A stretch of 64,000 nt of DNA from Pseudomonas prosekii (GTDB lineage Bacteria > Pseudomonadota > Gammaproteobacteria > Pseudomonadales > Pseudomonadaceae), in assembly GCF_900105155.1 (NCBI RefSeq), contig NZ_LT629762.1, forward strand, positions 558,001 to 622,000, read 5' to 3'. Shown here one piece after another: positions 30,531 to 39,278 of the stretch; the first letter of the stretch is position 1, and each line of letters starts with the position of its first letter. The notes beneath the pieces were generated by a model. The model saw nothing but the letters and a program-made list of their open reading frames with translations. It was not told where the DNA came from and searched no databases. The translations under genes and the position numbers were made by a program.

Positions 30531-30561
30531 AGCCCCGACCAGTGCGGGGCTTTGTTGTTTT
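30531..30561 (+). terminator. Terminator of folD
   Basis: AGCCCCGACCAGTGCGGGGCT forms a 7-bp stem followed by TTGTTGTTTT, 21 bases past the folD stop. Confidence 0.88.
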
Positions 30562-30755
30562 CGCGGTGTGTATTTTTAGCGAACAAACGCATCAATTGCG
30601 CCAACCCCGCCCTCACCAGAGATTAAATTTTCTTCATCTAAAGCCCGTGCCGCACAGGCGTGTGGCGCTTTATTGGCTCATACTCATAAAATGCGTCGTT
30701 TTGATGAAACAGCCCGTAACAAAACGGCATATCCACCCTTTATGAGTTCGCCCGC

Positions 30756-31694
30756 GTGAAAATCCGTCTTTCCATCCTGAGTCTATTTTTTGCATTTACA
30801 GGGACGTTCATCACGCCAATGGCCAGCGCCGCAGAAACCACTGCCGCGCCCCGAGACGCTTCGCAATTGAAAATCGCTTCCGGCAGCGCACTGCTGCTGG
30901 ATCTGCAAACCAACAAAGTCATCTATTCGAGCAACCCCGACGTTGTCGTGCCGATTGCTTCAGTGAGCAAACTGATGACCGGCCTGGTGGTGGTTGAAGC
31001 CCGCCAGAACATGGACGAATACATTAACGTCGACATCAGCCACACGCCGGAAATGAAAGGTGTGTTTTCGCGGGTCAAACTCAACAGCGAATTGCCGCGC
31101 AAGAAGATGCTGCTGATTGCGTTGATGTCTTCGGAAAACCGCGCCGCTGCTACCCTCGCTCACCACTACCCGGGCGGATACGTGGCGTTTATTGCCGCGA
31201 TGAACGCCAAAGCCAAGGCGCTGGGCATGACCAGCACGCACTTTGTCGAACCCACCGGCCTGTCGCCGCGCAACGTCTCGACGGCACGCGACTTGAGTAA
31301 GCTGCTGATCGCCGCGCGCAAATATCCGCTGCTGACCGAGCTGACCACCACCAAGGAAGCCACCGTCGCGTTCCGCAAACCCAACTACACGTTGGGTTTC
31401 AATAACACCGACCACTTGGTGAAAAAGCCCAACTGGGACATCAAGATCACCAAGACCGGTTTCACCAATGAAGCCGGGCATTGTCTGGTGTTGGTGACCA
31501 GCATGGGCAATCGCCCGGTGGCCCTGGTGATTCTCGACGCCTTCGGCAAATACACGCATTTCGCCGACGCCAGCCGCATCCGCAGTTGGGTCGAAACTGG
31601 CCGCAGCGTCGACGCACCATCGGTGGCCTTGCAATACAAAGCCGCGAAAAATCTCAAACAGCGCCAGAGCGGCGTGGTTGAAGCCTCGAAATAG
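30756..31694 (+). CDS. pbpG: D-alanyl-D-alanine endopeptidase (PBP7-like)
   Basis: 312 residues, starting at GTG. A signal peptide ([21 protein letters not shown]) precedes a low-molecular-mass penicillin-binding protein domain with all three motifs: SVSK (active-site Ser), SEN and KTG (in [11 protein letters not shown]). The enzyme cuts D-Ala-meso-DAP cross-links in peptidoglycan in the periplasm, aiding wall expansion. The length fits PbpG rather than the larger DacA group. It ends in a bidirectional terminator shared with the small acidic genes opposite. Confidence 0.95.
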   Translation: MKIRLSILSLFFAFTGTFITPMASAAETTAAPRDASQLKIASGSALLLDLQTNKVIYSSNPDVVVPIASVSKLMTGLVVVEARQNMDEYINVDISHTPEMKGVFSRVKLNSELPRKKMLLIALMSSENRAAATLAHHYPGGYVAFIAAMNAKAKALGMTSTHFVEPTGLSPRNVSTARDLSKLLIAARKYPLLTELTTTKEATVAFRKPNYTLGFNNTDHLVKKPNWDIKITKTGFTNEAGHCLVLVTSMGNRPVALVILDAFGKYTHFADASRIRSWVETGRSVDAPSVALQYKAAKNLKQRQSGVVEASK

Positions 31695-31720
31695 CCGGGC
31701 GTCCGCCAATAGACCCCCAA

Positions 31721-31750
31721 CAAAAAGCCCCGAACATTCGGGGCTTTTTG
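31721..31750. terminator. Bidirectional terminator between pbpG and acidic small genes
   Basis: CAAAAAGCCCCGAACATTCG then GGGCTTTTTG has A-tract and T-tract on both sides of an 8-bp GC stem, so it works for both converging transcripts. Confidence 0.9.
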
Positions 31751-31765
31751 CAGGTGGACGAAAGA

Positions 31766-31981
31766 TCAGTCGTTGGGCAACGGCATCTCATCGTCATTGG
31801 GAATGCCATCGCCATCGCTCGGATGTTTCGAACCATGCGCAGGATCAGTCGGTGTCACCAACGGCCGGGCCAGCGGATCGCGCAGCGGACTGTTCGGGTC
31901 CATCGCCCCGCCCACGTCCTCTTCGGGAGTGGTTGGAACACTGTCCGGACGTTTGTCATTGAAACTCGAATCGGTAGACAT
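31766..31981 (-). CDS. Small acidic Asp/Pro-rich protein (71 residues)
   Basis: The product starts MSTDSSFNDKRPDSVPTTPE and ends SDGDGIPNDDEMPLPND; Asp and Pro dominate and there is no hydrophobic segment, so it is probably intrinsically disordered. GAGGTGACTC precedes the ATG. It follows the next gene (31990-32211) by eight bases, forming a two-gene unit of similar character. I do not recognise a family. The coding call rests on the paired arrangement and terminator. Confidence 0.6.
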   Translation of the reverse strand: MSTDSSFNDKRPDSVPTTPEEDVGGAMDPNSPLRDPLARPLVTPTDPAHGSKHPSDGDGIPNDDEMPLPND

Positions 31982-31989
31982 GAGTCACC

Positions 31990-32211
31990 TCATTGCGATT
32001 GCGCGTCAGGTTTCAGGTCACCCAGCGGATCGTAAGGCTTGGCCGGCTTCTTTTCGTCCTCGCCCGGCTTGATGTCTCTCGGGGCCTTGGCTGGCCCGAT
32101 AGGGTCAACCTGCGGGTCCGCAACATCGGGCGAATCGGGATCGAAACCCAGATCATCGCCAGACGAATGCTCGGACGAATGTGGGCCATCTGGGGAATTG
32201 GAATGTGCCAT
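31990..32211 (-). CDS. Small acidic Asp/Pro-rich protein (73 residues)
   Basis: Starts MAHSNSPDGPHSSEHSSGDD and continues with repeated D-P-x-x-P units (GFDPDSPDVADPQVDPIGP), then a Lys/Asp-rich end. No signal peptide or membrane segment. GGAGGCGTCC upstream of the ATG is a strong ribosome site. It is the first gene of a two-gene minus-strand unit with 31766-31981. Composition suggests a disordered, possibly stress-related protein, but no function can be assigned. Confidence 0.6.
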   Translation of the reverse strand: MAHSNSPDGPHSSEHSSGDDLGFDPDSPDVADPQVDPIGPAKAPRDIKPGEDEKKPAKPYDPLGDLKPDAQSQ

Positions 32212-32322
32212 GGACGCCTCCTTGGGTCTGGCCCGGAGGAATCCGGGCCTTACTCATATGAGGCGCGCGGCACGCGACGGTGCCCGAAACATGACGAACG
32301 GAGCCTTCAGCGCAAATAGCAG

Positions 32323-32997
32323 CTACTGAGCCTGCAATGCTTTGCTTGCCCGCGCGGCGGCCTGTTCCTGCCCGGCCTGGCCTAAATCGTTGGCGGCCTT
32401 GAGCCAGCGCGGCCCGTCGACCTTGGCCGGCAGCTGATTCGGCTTCTGGATCAAAACCGCCCAGCCGCCAGCATCCTTGAAGGCAGACTCAAACGAATTG
32501 AAGTCCATCAGCAATCGCCGATTCATCCCGGCACGCAGCAGCACGGTCTGCTTCTGCCGGTTGTAACCGGCGAGGATCGCGTAACGCGGTTCGGCCCAGA
32601 ATGCCGAGCCTTCGGTGAACCGCACCATCACCGGATACCCGGCCGCGACTTGGGTCAGCAGCGCCGACAGATTGCCGTCGAGCGGGTACACGACCATGCC
32701 GTATTCACGGGCAAGGTTCTGCATGTTCTGCTGCAACTGCGCCTCGGCGCCCGGTAACTTCAGCGGTTTTTCGAGCAGCCCCGGGGTGATCACGATGCCT
32801 TGTTGCGACAACATGCTGGCCAGCACCTGCGGCCCACTCTGATTGGCCTGCCCGCGATAAAACGTACCGCTGAGTTCCACGCGTTCCGGCAGTTGCCGAA
32901 CCTCTGGCGCCACGCTGCCCGCGCATCCTGCCAGCGCGGCAACGCAACCGATCGCCAGCATTAAAGATCGAATTCCAGACATTACCCGCACCATCAT
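32323..32997 (-). CDS. Lipoprotein with degenerate C39-peptidase-like domain
   Basis: 224 residues from the ATG at 32997 (further in-frame codons exist upstream to 33045). IRSLMLAIGCVAALAGCAGS is a lipoprotein signal. Residues 45-175 resemble a papain-like C39 fold: NQSGPQVLASMLSQQG aligns with the usual Q-C-G-P-A-x-L-x-x-x-L but has Ser in place of the catalytic Cys, and RYAILAGYNRQ aligns with H-x-x-x-x-x-G-Y but lacks the His. It is probably an inactive, outer-membrane-attached C39-like protein that binds peptides or partners. The C-terminal 50 residues are helical and Ala/Gln-rich. It is monocistronic. Confidence 0.65.
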   Translation of the reverse strand: MMVRVMSGIRSLMLAIGCVAALAGCAGSVAPEVRQLPERVELSGTFYRGQANQSGPQVLASMLSQQGIVITPGLLEKPLKLPGAEAQLQQNMQNLAREYGMVVYPLDGNLSALLTQVAAGYPVMVRFTEGSAFWAEPRYAILAGYNRQKQTVLLRAGMNRRLLMDFNSFESAFKDAGGWAVLIQKPNQLPAKVDGPRWLKAANDLGQAGQEQAAARASKALQAQ

Positions 32998-33220
32998 CAC
33001 TCGCTTGTTCAGACGCCAGGCAATCACGCCCCTGGCTTGGGCCACCGATCATAGGTCGCCATGACGCAGCGGTATAGCCTAAACCGGCAGTTGTTTGCAT
33101 TCGATAGAGCGAACTGGCTGGAGACAGTCGACCTTTGGTCAATAGCCTGAAACACGCTAACGACTAGACTGTCATTTGAAAGACGTGGTGGGCCCGATGC
33201 AGGGCGAAGAGGAGGCACCG

Positions 33221-33391
33221 ATGAGCCTGACAATGACAATCATAATGCTCGTATGTGGCTGGCTGGCCGTGGCCGCCGCCATGCTGTGGGGCGTGCTGCG
33301 CATTACCCGCCGCCACCATCACCCGCAAGAACAAGCGATGCCCGACGCGAAAACCGAGCAAACACCGCCCCGCCCCGCCACCGCGCACTGA
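33221..33391 (+). CDS. Small single-pass membrane protein (56 residues)
   Basis: Starts MSLTMTIIMLVCGWLAVAAA with GAGGAGG seven bases upstream. One transmembrane helix covers residues 4-25, followed by basic RITRRHHH and a Pro-rich soluble tail. The topology is probably N-out with the His/Lys-rich tail in the cytoplasm. No family is recognised; small proteins like this often modulate larger membrane complexes. Confidence 0.6.
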   Translation: MSLTMTIIMLVCGWLAVAAAMLWGVLRITRRHHHPQEQAMPDAKTEQTPPRPATAH

Positions 33392-33430
33392 TCATTCTTT
33401 AGCAAAATCCCATAGGTGCATTTTGCGTAT

Positions 33431-33532
33431 GTAGCAGCTGCCGAGCCTGCGAGGCTGCGTTGGGCTGCGAAGCGGCCCCCCGAGGGCGCTCCTTCGGACC
33501 GCAACGCAGCCTCGTGCCTCGGCAGCTGCTAC
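33431..33532. repeat. REPIN, GTAGCAGCTGCCGAG type
   Basis: Arms GTAGCAGCTGCCGAGCCTGC at 33431 and its complement ending CGGCAGCTGCTAC at 33532. It is the same subtype as the phnW-phnX element. Confidence 0.9.
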
Positions 33533-33579
33533 AAGAGATCTTTATTTATCTAGATTTCTTTGAGAACGCTGACCCAATT

Positions 33580-33627
33580 AACAAAACGGCCGCCTGAACT
33601 CTCGCGAGTACAAGCGGCCGTTGGTTT
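33580..33627 (-). terminator. Terminator of the terC gene
   Basis: ACGGCCGCCTGAACTCTCGC with GCGGCCGT forms a long stem with an inner CTCGCGAG dyad; on the minus strand it is followed by TTTTGTT, eleven bases past the stop. Confidence 0.8.
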
Positions 33628-33637
33628 CTGGCGCGGA

Positions 33638-34387
33638 TCAGACTTTAGCGGCGCTGCGCTTCTGCTTGGCCCGTCGAGACATCATGTTCAAGCACTCGAT
33701 CGTCGCCGAGAACGCCATGGCGGCATATACGTAGCCTTTCGGTACGTGAGCGCCGAAGCCCTCTGCAATCAACGTCATGCCGATCATGATCAGGAAGCCC
33801 AGAGCCAGCATCACCACCGTCGGGTTGTCGTTGATGAACTTGGCCAGCGGGTCAGCCGCCAACAACATCACCAGCACCGACACCACCACCGCGATGATCA
33901 TGATCGGCAAATGCTCGGTCATGCCGACAGCGGTAATGATGCTGTCGATCGAGAACACCAGGTCGAGCAACAGGATCTGCCCGATCGCGGCGGCAAAACC
34001 CAACGTCACGGTAGACGTCGCCGACTTCGGATCTTCCGGCGCCGGGTCCATGCTGTGGTGAATCTCGGTGGTCGCTTTCCACAACAGGAACAGGCCACCG
34101 GCGACCAGGATAATGTCCTTCCACGAAAACGCGTGGCCGAGCAGCTCGATCACCGGGGTGGTCAGCTGGACGATGAACGCGATGGTGCTCAGCAGGCCCA
34201 ATCGCAGGATCAGCGCCATGCCGATCCCGATGCGCCGCGCTTTCTGCCGATGTTGCTCGGGCAGTTTGTTGGTCAGGATCGAGATGAAAATCAGGTTATC
34301 GATGCCGAGCACGATTTCCATTACCACCAACGTCGCCAGGGCGATCCAGGCAGTTGGGCTGGCGGCTAGCTCTAAAAGGTATTCCAT
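33638..34387 (-). CDS. TerC-family integral membrane protein
   Basis: 249 residues with about seven transmembrane helices. The family motifs are [20 protein letters not shown] and [17 protein letters not shown], each carrying the conserved acidic-Asn/Asp pair inside a helix (E-x-x-x-G-x-D-N and D-x-x-F-S-x-D-S). TerC/Alx proteins are implicated in manganese export and in metallation of exported proteins; tellurite resistance is the historical name. No other ter genes are near, so a metal-homeostasis role is more likely. A small lipoprotein gene is 30 bases upstream on the same strand. Confidence 0.9.
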   Translation of the reverse strand: MEYLLELAASPTAWIALATLVVMEIVLGIDNLIFISILTNKLPEQHRQKARRIGIGMALILRLGLLSTIAFIVQLTTPVIELLGHAFSWKDIILVAGGLFLLWKATTEIHHSMDPAPEDPKSATSTVTLGFAAAIGQILLLDLVFSIDSIITAVGMTEHLPIMIIAVVVSVLVMLLAADPLAKFINDNPTVVMLALGFLIMIGMTLIAEGFGAHVPKGYVYAAMAFSATIECLNMMSRRAKQKRSAAKV

Positions 34388-34417
34388 GGGTCAGTCCTGA
34401 CTCGTTGTGATTCGGGG

Positions 34418-34660
34418 TTAGATTTCCTGAGACGAAGACGTCGATTGCTCTTCATCTTCGGCCGAGGATGGTTTCTTGCTGATCAGCCCGCCAGTGGCAT
34501 CGCTGAGCGCCTGTTCAGCGGCCTTATGCGTGTCGTCAATCGCCTGTTTGGCGGATTCGGCAGCCTTGCCCATCAGTTGCTGCGCACTCTTTTCAGCCTG
34601 ATCACACCCGGCCAGTACCAGTAAAGACGTGAACAGCAGGGCCGTAGCGGTAAATTTCAT
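34418..34660 (-). CDS. Small lipoprotein (80 residues)
   Basis: Starts at the ATG at 34660, preceded by AAGGAGAGCG. MKFTATALLFTSLLVLAGCD is a lipoprotein signal, Cys about residue 19. The mature part is an amphipathic Ala/Lys/Gln helix (KSAQQLMGKAAESAKQAIDD) with an acidic Ser/Glu tail. It resembles small Pseudomonas envelope lipoproteins of unknown role. It precedes terC by 30 bases, perhaps in one transcript. Confidence 0.8.
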   Translation of the reverse strand: MKFTATALLFTSLLVLAGCDQAEKSAQQLMGKAAESAKQAIDDTHKAAEQALSDATGGLISKKPSSAEDEEQSTSSSQEI

Positions 34661-34795
34661 GACGCTCTCCTTGTATAACGGACCAACGCCCAGCGGCGCG
34701 CGGTCGATAGCGAGGCATTCTATGTAAGTAGATACTTCAGGAAAATTCGTATTTTCAGCGGCTATACTTCGTTTTTTACGAACTGACAGGCCGCC

Positions 34796-35692
34796 ATGCT
34801 CAATTACCGACAGCTGCATTACTTCTGGGTCGTCGCCAAGACCGGCAGCATCGTCCGCGCGTGCGAGCAACTTAACCTGACACCGCAGACCATCAGCGGG
34901 CAGATTTCACTGTTTGAACAAACTTTCGGTATCGAATTGTTTCGCCGCGTCGGGCGCAATCTTGAGCTCACCGAGGCCGGGCGCCAGGCGCTGCCCTTTG
35001 CCGAGCAGATGTTTCAGCTCGGTGGCGAATTGGAGTTGATGCTGCGCGCCCAACCAAATGAGCAACAGATTCTGTTTCGCGTCGGTGTCGCAGACGTGGT
35101 GCCAAAATCCATCGTCTATCGCCTGATCGCGCCGACCATGGAATTGAGCGAGCCGCTGCGCATCAGTTGTCGCGAGGACAAACTGGAACGGTTACTCGCC
35201 GACCTGGCAATTCAGCGCCTCGACCTGGTCATCTCTGACAGCCCAATGCCGTCGCACCTCGACATCAAGGGCTACAGCCAGAAACTCGGCGAATGCGGGA
35301 TCAGTTTTTTTGCGACGAAGGCGTTGGCGGCGCAGTACGGCGAGGATTTCCCCCGCAGCCTGCACGGCGCGCCATTGTTGATTCCCGGGCCGGAAACCGT
35401 GGTGCGCAGCCGTTTGCAGCGCTGGTTTGCCGAGCAGCAGATTCAGCCAAGGATTGTCGGCGAGTTCGATGACAGCGCGTTGATGCAAGCGTTTGGGCAA
35501 TCCGGCAGCGGGATTTTCATCGGCCCGAGCGTGATTGCCGACGAGGTGCAACGCCAGTGCGGCGTCGAATTGATCGGCCAGACCGACGCGGTCACCGAGT
35601 CGTTCTACGCCATTTCCGTCGAACGCAAGGTCAAGCACCCCGGCATCGTTGCGATTGCCGAAGGTGCCCGACGCGAGCTGTTTACTGACTGA
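34796..35692 (+). CDS. nhaR: NhaR-type LysR transcriptional activator
   Basis: 298 residues. The N-terminus LNYRQLHYFWVVAKTGSIVR, then LNLTPQTISGQISLFEQTFG is the NhaR-type helix-turn-helix. The effector domain follows (RVGVADVVPKSIVYRLIAPT, SGSGIFIGPSVIADEVQ). In enterobacteria NhaR responds to sodium and activates nhaA; no antiporter gene is nearby, so the target is elsewhere. Its stop codon lies inside a 15-bp tandem repeat. Confidence 0.88.
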   Translation: MLNYRQLHYFWVVAKTGSIVRACEQLNLTPQTISGQISLFEQTFGIELFRRVGRNLELTEAGRQALPFAEQMFQLGGELELMLRAQPNEQQILFRVGVADVVPKSIVYRLIAPTMELSEPLRISCREDKLERLLADLAIQRLDLVISDSPMPSHLDIKGYSQKLGECGISFFATKALAAQYGEDFPRSLHGAPLLIPGPETVVRSRLQRWFAEQQIQPRIVGEFDDSALMQAFGQSGSGIFIGPSVIADEVQRQCGVELIGQTDAVTESFYAISVERKVKHPGIVAIAEGARRELFTD

Positions 35693-35737
35693 CTGTTTAC
35701 TGACTGACTGCTTACTGAACAGCTGTTTACTGAACGG
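35678..35737. repeat. Four 15-bp tandem repeats over two convergent stop codons
   Basis: CTGTTTACTGACTGA occurs twice exactly (35678, 35693), followed by CTGCTTACTGAACAG and CTGTTTACTGAACGG. The nhaR stop lies in the first copy and the MFS-gene stop in the fourth. Confidence 0.9.
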
Positions 35738-36890
35738 TGAGAATCTCGCGCGGCTTCATGGTCATCAGGGCCATGGCCAGCAGCACCGAGGCGAGGATGA
35801 TCGCGGCGGCGGCAAAACCCAGCCCTTGCAGGCCAAAACTGTCGATCACCCGACCACCGAGCATCGCGCCCAGGCCAATCCCGAGGTTGGCCCCGGCGAT
35901 GTTCAGCGACGCAGCGAAGGCCGGCGCTTCCGGCGCAGCTTTCATCAAACGCACATGGCTGACCAGGAACAGCGCGGCTTGAGTCACGCCCCAAATGCCC
36001 ATCGCCGCCGCCAGACCCAGCGGCGAGTGAATGTTCGGCACCAGCGCGACCATGCCGGCAATCATGAACGCGCAAAACATCATCGACGCGATCAATGGAT
36101 GACGGTCCACCGCGCGGCCACCCAGCGAATTGCCGATCAAACCGACCGCGCCGAAGCCCATCAGGCACCAGCCGACCACGGTGCCGTTGAAACCGGCAAG
36201 GCGTTCAAGGATGTCCGCCAGGTAGGTGTAAGCGGTAAACATGCCGCTGAAGACCAGAATCGACAACAGCACATGACCAATCATCAACGGGCTGTGGAGG
36301 ATTTTGAATTGCGAGCGAAAGCTCACTTGATGCTGATGCAAGCTGGTTTTCGGCAGGTAGATAAACAGCAGCAGAGCCTTGGCAAACGCGATTACCGCGA
36401 GAATGCCGAAGGCGCTGCGCCAGCCGAATGCATCGGAAATCAGCGTGCCGACCGGAATGCCGAACACCGTGGCGCAGACGATGCCGAAACCGATCTTGGC
36501 GATGGCGCGACCGGCGTGGTCCGGTCCGACGATGTCCACCGCGGTCTCGCTGGCCAAGGCCCAGAACACCGGCAAGCCCAGCGCCGGGATCAACCGCGCG
36601 GCGGCCATCACCCAGATATTCGGCGCAAACGCCGCGACCGTATTGGCCACGCCGAACATGATCAACACCGAGATAAACAGTTTGCGCCGTTCGAAACGGG
36701 CGAAGTAGGCGGTCAGGAATGGGCCGAACGCGGCCACGGTGAACGCGAACAACGTCACCAGCAAACCGGCTTGGGGAATCGTGACTTCAAGGTCTCGAGC
36801 GATCGCCGGCAACAGGCCGACGATGATGAACTCCGTGGTCAGCACCGTGAAGCCGGCAGCGGACAACAGAATGATGGGCAGCAACAGCAT
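35727..36890 (-). CDS. MFS transporter, DHA1-type
   Basis: 387 residues from the ATG at 36890, with GGAG seven bases upstream; the long in-frame extension to 37136 has no membrane or conserved character. The product has 12 predicted helices, opening LLLPIILLSAAGFTVLTTEF, with the MFS motif-A-like loop FARFERRKLFISVLIMFG. DHA1 proteins export drugs or sugars by proton antiport, but no substrate is predictable. The C-terminal codons lie in the 15-bp tandem repeat. Confidence 0.88.
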   Translation of the reverse strand: MLLLPIILLSAAGFTVLTTEFIIVGLLPAIARDLEVTIPQAGLLVTLFAFTVAAFGPFLTAYFARFERRKLFISVLIMFGVANTVAAFAPNIWVMAAARLIPALGLPVFWALASETAVDIVGPDHAGRAIAKIGFGIVCATVFGIPVGTLISDAFGWRSAFGILAVIAFAKALLLFIYLPKTSLHQHQVSFRSQFKILHSPLMIGHVLLSILVFSGMFTAYTYLADILERLAGFNGTVVGWCLMGFGAVGLIGNSLGGRAVDRHPLIASMMFCAFMIAGMVALVPNIHSPLGLAAAMGIWGVTQAALFLVSHVRLMKAAPEAPAFAASLNIAGANLGIGLGAMLGGRVIDSFGLQGLGFAAAAIILASVLLAMALMTMKPREILTVQ

Positions 36891-37140
36891 GCAAAACTCC
36901 AGAAAAACGACGACAGCAGCGACAGCCCGAGGGCGCACTGGCAGAAACTGAAAATGAGGATGGCGAATCTTAACAGAGTGTGTCCGAGCCGGGTTGCACG
37001 AACCTGCAAATTGCCCGGGCGTCACGGGCGGCAGATCGTCACAGGTCTGAAGGATGCGGACTACCCTGTGATAAAGTTCGCGCCCTGCGATTCGTACACC
37101 CTGATCATCGGCCACTTTGCGGCTCTGATGGCGCACTAAC

Positions 37141-37192
37141 CTGTAGTTCTTAACCGTAGTTTCTATCCGTAGCTTCTACCAGTGGTTCCTTC
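37141..37192. repeat. Degenerate 13-bp tandem repeats upstream of sstT
   Basis: CTGTAGTTCTTAA, CCGTAGTTTCTAT, CCGTAGCTTCTAC and CAGTGGTTCCTTC follow each other without gaps. They lie 69 bases before sstT; the rest of 36891-37260 shows no gene. Confidence 0.7.
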
Positions 37193-37260
37193 CTGTGGCC
37201 TGCCCTGTTTATTGCCGCGTGACGCGCAACCCTGCACCCAAAAAAATCAGAGATACCGCT

Positions 37261-38487
37261 ATGAGTGCTGCATCCCCTGCCCTATTACATCGTTTGAAAC
37301 GTATTAGCCTGGTTACGCAAATCATCATCGGCCTGATTGCCGGCATCGCCCTTGCGCTGCTGGCGCCGGAAGTGGCGAAGTCGACCACGCTCATCGGCAA
37401 GCTGTTTGTCACGGCGTTGAAAGCGGTCGCGCCGATTCTGGTATTCGTGCTGGTCATGGCTTCGATTGCCAACCACAAGGTCGGCCAGGAAACGCACATT
37501 CGGCCGATTTTGTATCTGTATCTGCTGGGTACTTTTGCCGCCGCGGTGGTCGCGGTCGTGGCCAGCACGCTGTTCCCCTCGAACCTGGTGCTGACGACCC
37601 ACGACGTCGCGATCAGCGCGCCGGGCGGGATTGGCGAAGTCTTGCAAAGCCTGCTGCTGAGCGTGGTCGATAACCCGGTAAGCGCGCTGATGAATGCCAA
37701 CTTCATCGGCATTCTGGCCTGGGCGATCGGCATGGGCGTAGCCATTCGCCATGCCGGTGACACCACGCGCGAGGTGCTGGGCGACTTGTCCAACGGCGTC
37801 ACGCTGATTGTGCGCATGGTGATCTGCTTTGCGCCGCTGGGGATTTTTGGCCTGGTGGCATCGACGCTGGCCACTTCCGGTTTCGGCGCGCTGATCGGTT
37901 ATGTGCATCTGCTGGCGGTGTTGCTCGGCTGCATGCTGTTCGTGGCGCTGGTGATGAACCCGATCATCGTTTTCTGGAAACTGCGCCGCAACCCGTATCC
38001 GCTGGTGTGGACGTGCCTGCGCGAAAGCGGCATTACCGCGTTTTTCACTCGCAGCTCGGCGGCGAACATTCCGGTCAACCTGGAATTGAGCAAACGCCTG
38101 GGCCTGCATGAAGACACGTATTCGGTGTCGATCCCGCTCGGCGCGACGATCAACATGGCTGGCGCGGCGATCACCATTACCGTGCTGACCCTCGCCGCCG
38201 TGCACACGCTTGGGATTGCCGTGGACATTCCGACCGCGATTCTGCTCAGCGTCGTCGCGGCGATTTGCGCGTGTGGTGCTTCGGGCGTGGCCGGCGGTTC
38301 GTTGTTGCTGATTCCGCTGGCGTGCAGCTTGTTCGGCATTCCGAGCGAAATCGCCATGCAAGTGGTGGCGGTCGGTTTCATCATCGGCGTGCTGCAGGAT
38401 TCGGCCGAGACAGCGCTGAATTCCTCCACCGACGTGCTGTTTACCGCAGCGGCCTGTCTGGGTGAAGAACAGAAAAACCCGGCATAA
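37261..38487 (+). CDS. sstT: Serine/threonine:sodium symporter SstT
   Basis: 408 residues from the ATG at 37261; 22 upstream in-frame codons lack conservation. It belongs to the DAACS (glutamate-transporter fold) family: eight helices plus re-entrant loops, with [40 protein letters not shown] and [20 protein letters not shown] lining the substrate and sodium sites. It imports serine and threonine with sodium. It is transcribed alone and ends in a REPIN and a strong terminator. Confidence 0.96.
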   Translation: MSAASPALLHRLKRISLVTQIIIGLIAGIALALLAPEVAKSTTLIGKLFVTALKAVAPILVFVLVMASIANHKVGQETHIRPILYLYLLGTFAAAVVAVVASTLFPSNLVLTTHDVAISAPGGIGEVLQSLLLSVVDNPVSALMNANFIGILAWAIGMGVAIRHAGDTTREVLGDLSNGVTLIVRMVICFAPLGIFGLVASTLATSGFGALIGYVHLLAVLLGCMLFVALVMNPIIVFWKLRRNPYPLVWTCLRESGITAFFTRSSAANIPVNLELSKRLGLHEDTYSVSIPLGATINMAGAAITITVLTLAAVHTLGIAVDIPTAILLSVVAAICACGASGVAGGSLLLIPLACSLFGIPSEIAMQVVAVGFIIGVLQDSAETALNSSTDVLFTAAACLGEEQKNPA

Positions 38488-38496
38488 CCCCCGCTC

Positions 38497-38569
38497 CTGT
38501 AGGAGCCAGGCTTGCCGGCGAAGGCGTCCTTGAAATCGCTTTCGCCGGCAAGCCTGGCTCCTACAAAGG
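38497..38569. repeat. REPIN after sstT
   Basis: TGTAGGAGCCAGGCTTGCCG at 38498 and its complement ending at 38569 (CAAGCCTGGCTCCTACA). GC-rich variant of the fluorescens-group REP. Confidence 0.9.
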
Positions 38570-38570
38570 C

Positions 38571-38613
38571 AAAAAAATCCCGCCACGGCGCTAACCGTGG
38601 CGGGATTTTTTTT
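38571..38613. terminator. Bidirectional terminator sstT / DUF1993 gene
   Basis: TCCCGCCACGGCGCTAACCG followed by TGGCGGGA forms a 10-bp stem with A-tract before and T-tract after, serving both convergent genes. Confidence 0.92.
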
Positions 38614-38626
38614 ATTGCCGGACGGT

Positions 38627-39136
38627 TTAGAACGCGCCCATGTAATCGCGCTTGCCCACTTCTACGCCGTTGTGACGCAGCAGCGCGTAAGCGGTGGTGA
38701 CGTGGAAGAAGAACTGCGGCAAGCCGTAGCTCAGCAGGTAAGCCTGGCCGCTGAAGCGCTTCTCTTTCGGCGTGCCTGGGCGGGTGACGATTTCGATGCC
38801 TTCGTTGCCATCGATCTGCTCAGGCTTGATCTCGCCGATGTAGGCCAGAACTTTGGTGATCAGCGCTTGCAGGTCGGCGAAGGTGGTTTCTGAGTCTTCG
38901 TATTTCGGCACTTCCAGCTCGGCCAGACGCGACGAAACGCCTTTGGCGAAATCGACGGCGATCTGTACCTGGCGAACCAGCGGGAACATGTCCGGGTACA
39001 AACGCGCTTGCAGGAACGCATTCGGGTCGATGTTTTTCGCAGTGGCGTGGGCTTCAGCCTTGTTCAGCACATCGCTCAGGGCGTTGAGCATTTGCTTGAA
39101 AACCGGGACGGAAGCGGCGTACAGGGAAATAGTCAT
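38627..39136 (-). CDS. DUF1993 family protein
   Basis: 169 residues from the ATG at 39136; the 29 codons further upstream overlap the yceH leader and are not conserved. MTISLYAASVPVFKQMLNAL begins a helical-bundle protein of the DinB-like DUF1993 group, with ARLYPDMFPLVRQVQIAVDF and GLPQFFFHVTTAYALLRHNG as typical segments. Conserved His and Asp residues suggest a metal or small-molecule site, but no activity has been established for the family to my knowledge. Confidence 0.88.
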   Translation of the reverse strand: MTISLYAASVPVFKQMLNALSDVLNKAEAHATAKNIDPNAFLQARLYPDMFPLVRQVQIAVDFAKGVSSRLAELEVPKYEDSETTFADLQALITKVLAYIGEIKPEQIDGNEGIEIVTRPGTPKEKRFSGQAYLLSYGLPQFFFHVTTAYALLRHNGVEVGKRDYMGAF

Positions 39137-39278
39137 GGCAGTCTCGTGTTGTGGCGGGTGTAAAAACGTGGAGCGATTATAGCCATGCTTTGCGCATCGG
39201 GCGGCTTGCCTTTTGTTTGGCAAGGATTACGCTAGGCGGCTTCGACTGCACGCATCGACAGCAAAGGGAAAAGCGCGA

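Noticed and set aside
35727..37136. 469-codon start for the MFS gene
   Set aside because: The first 82 codons are hydrophilic and not transporter-like; the ATG at 36890 has a good ribosome site and starts the first helix.
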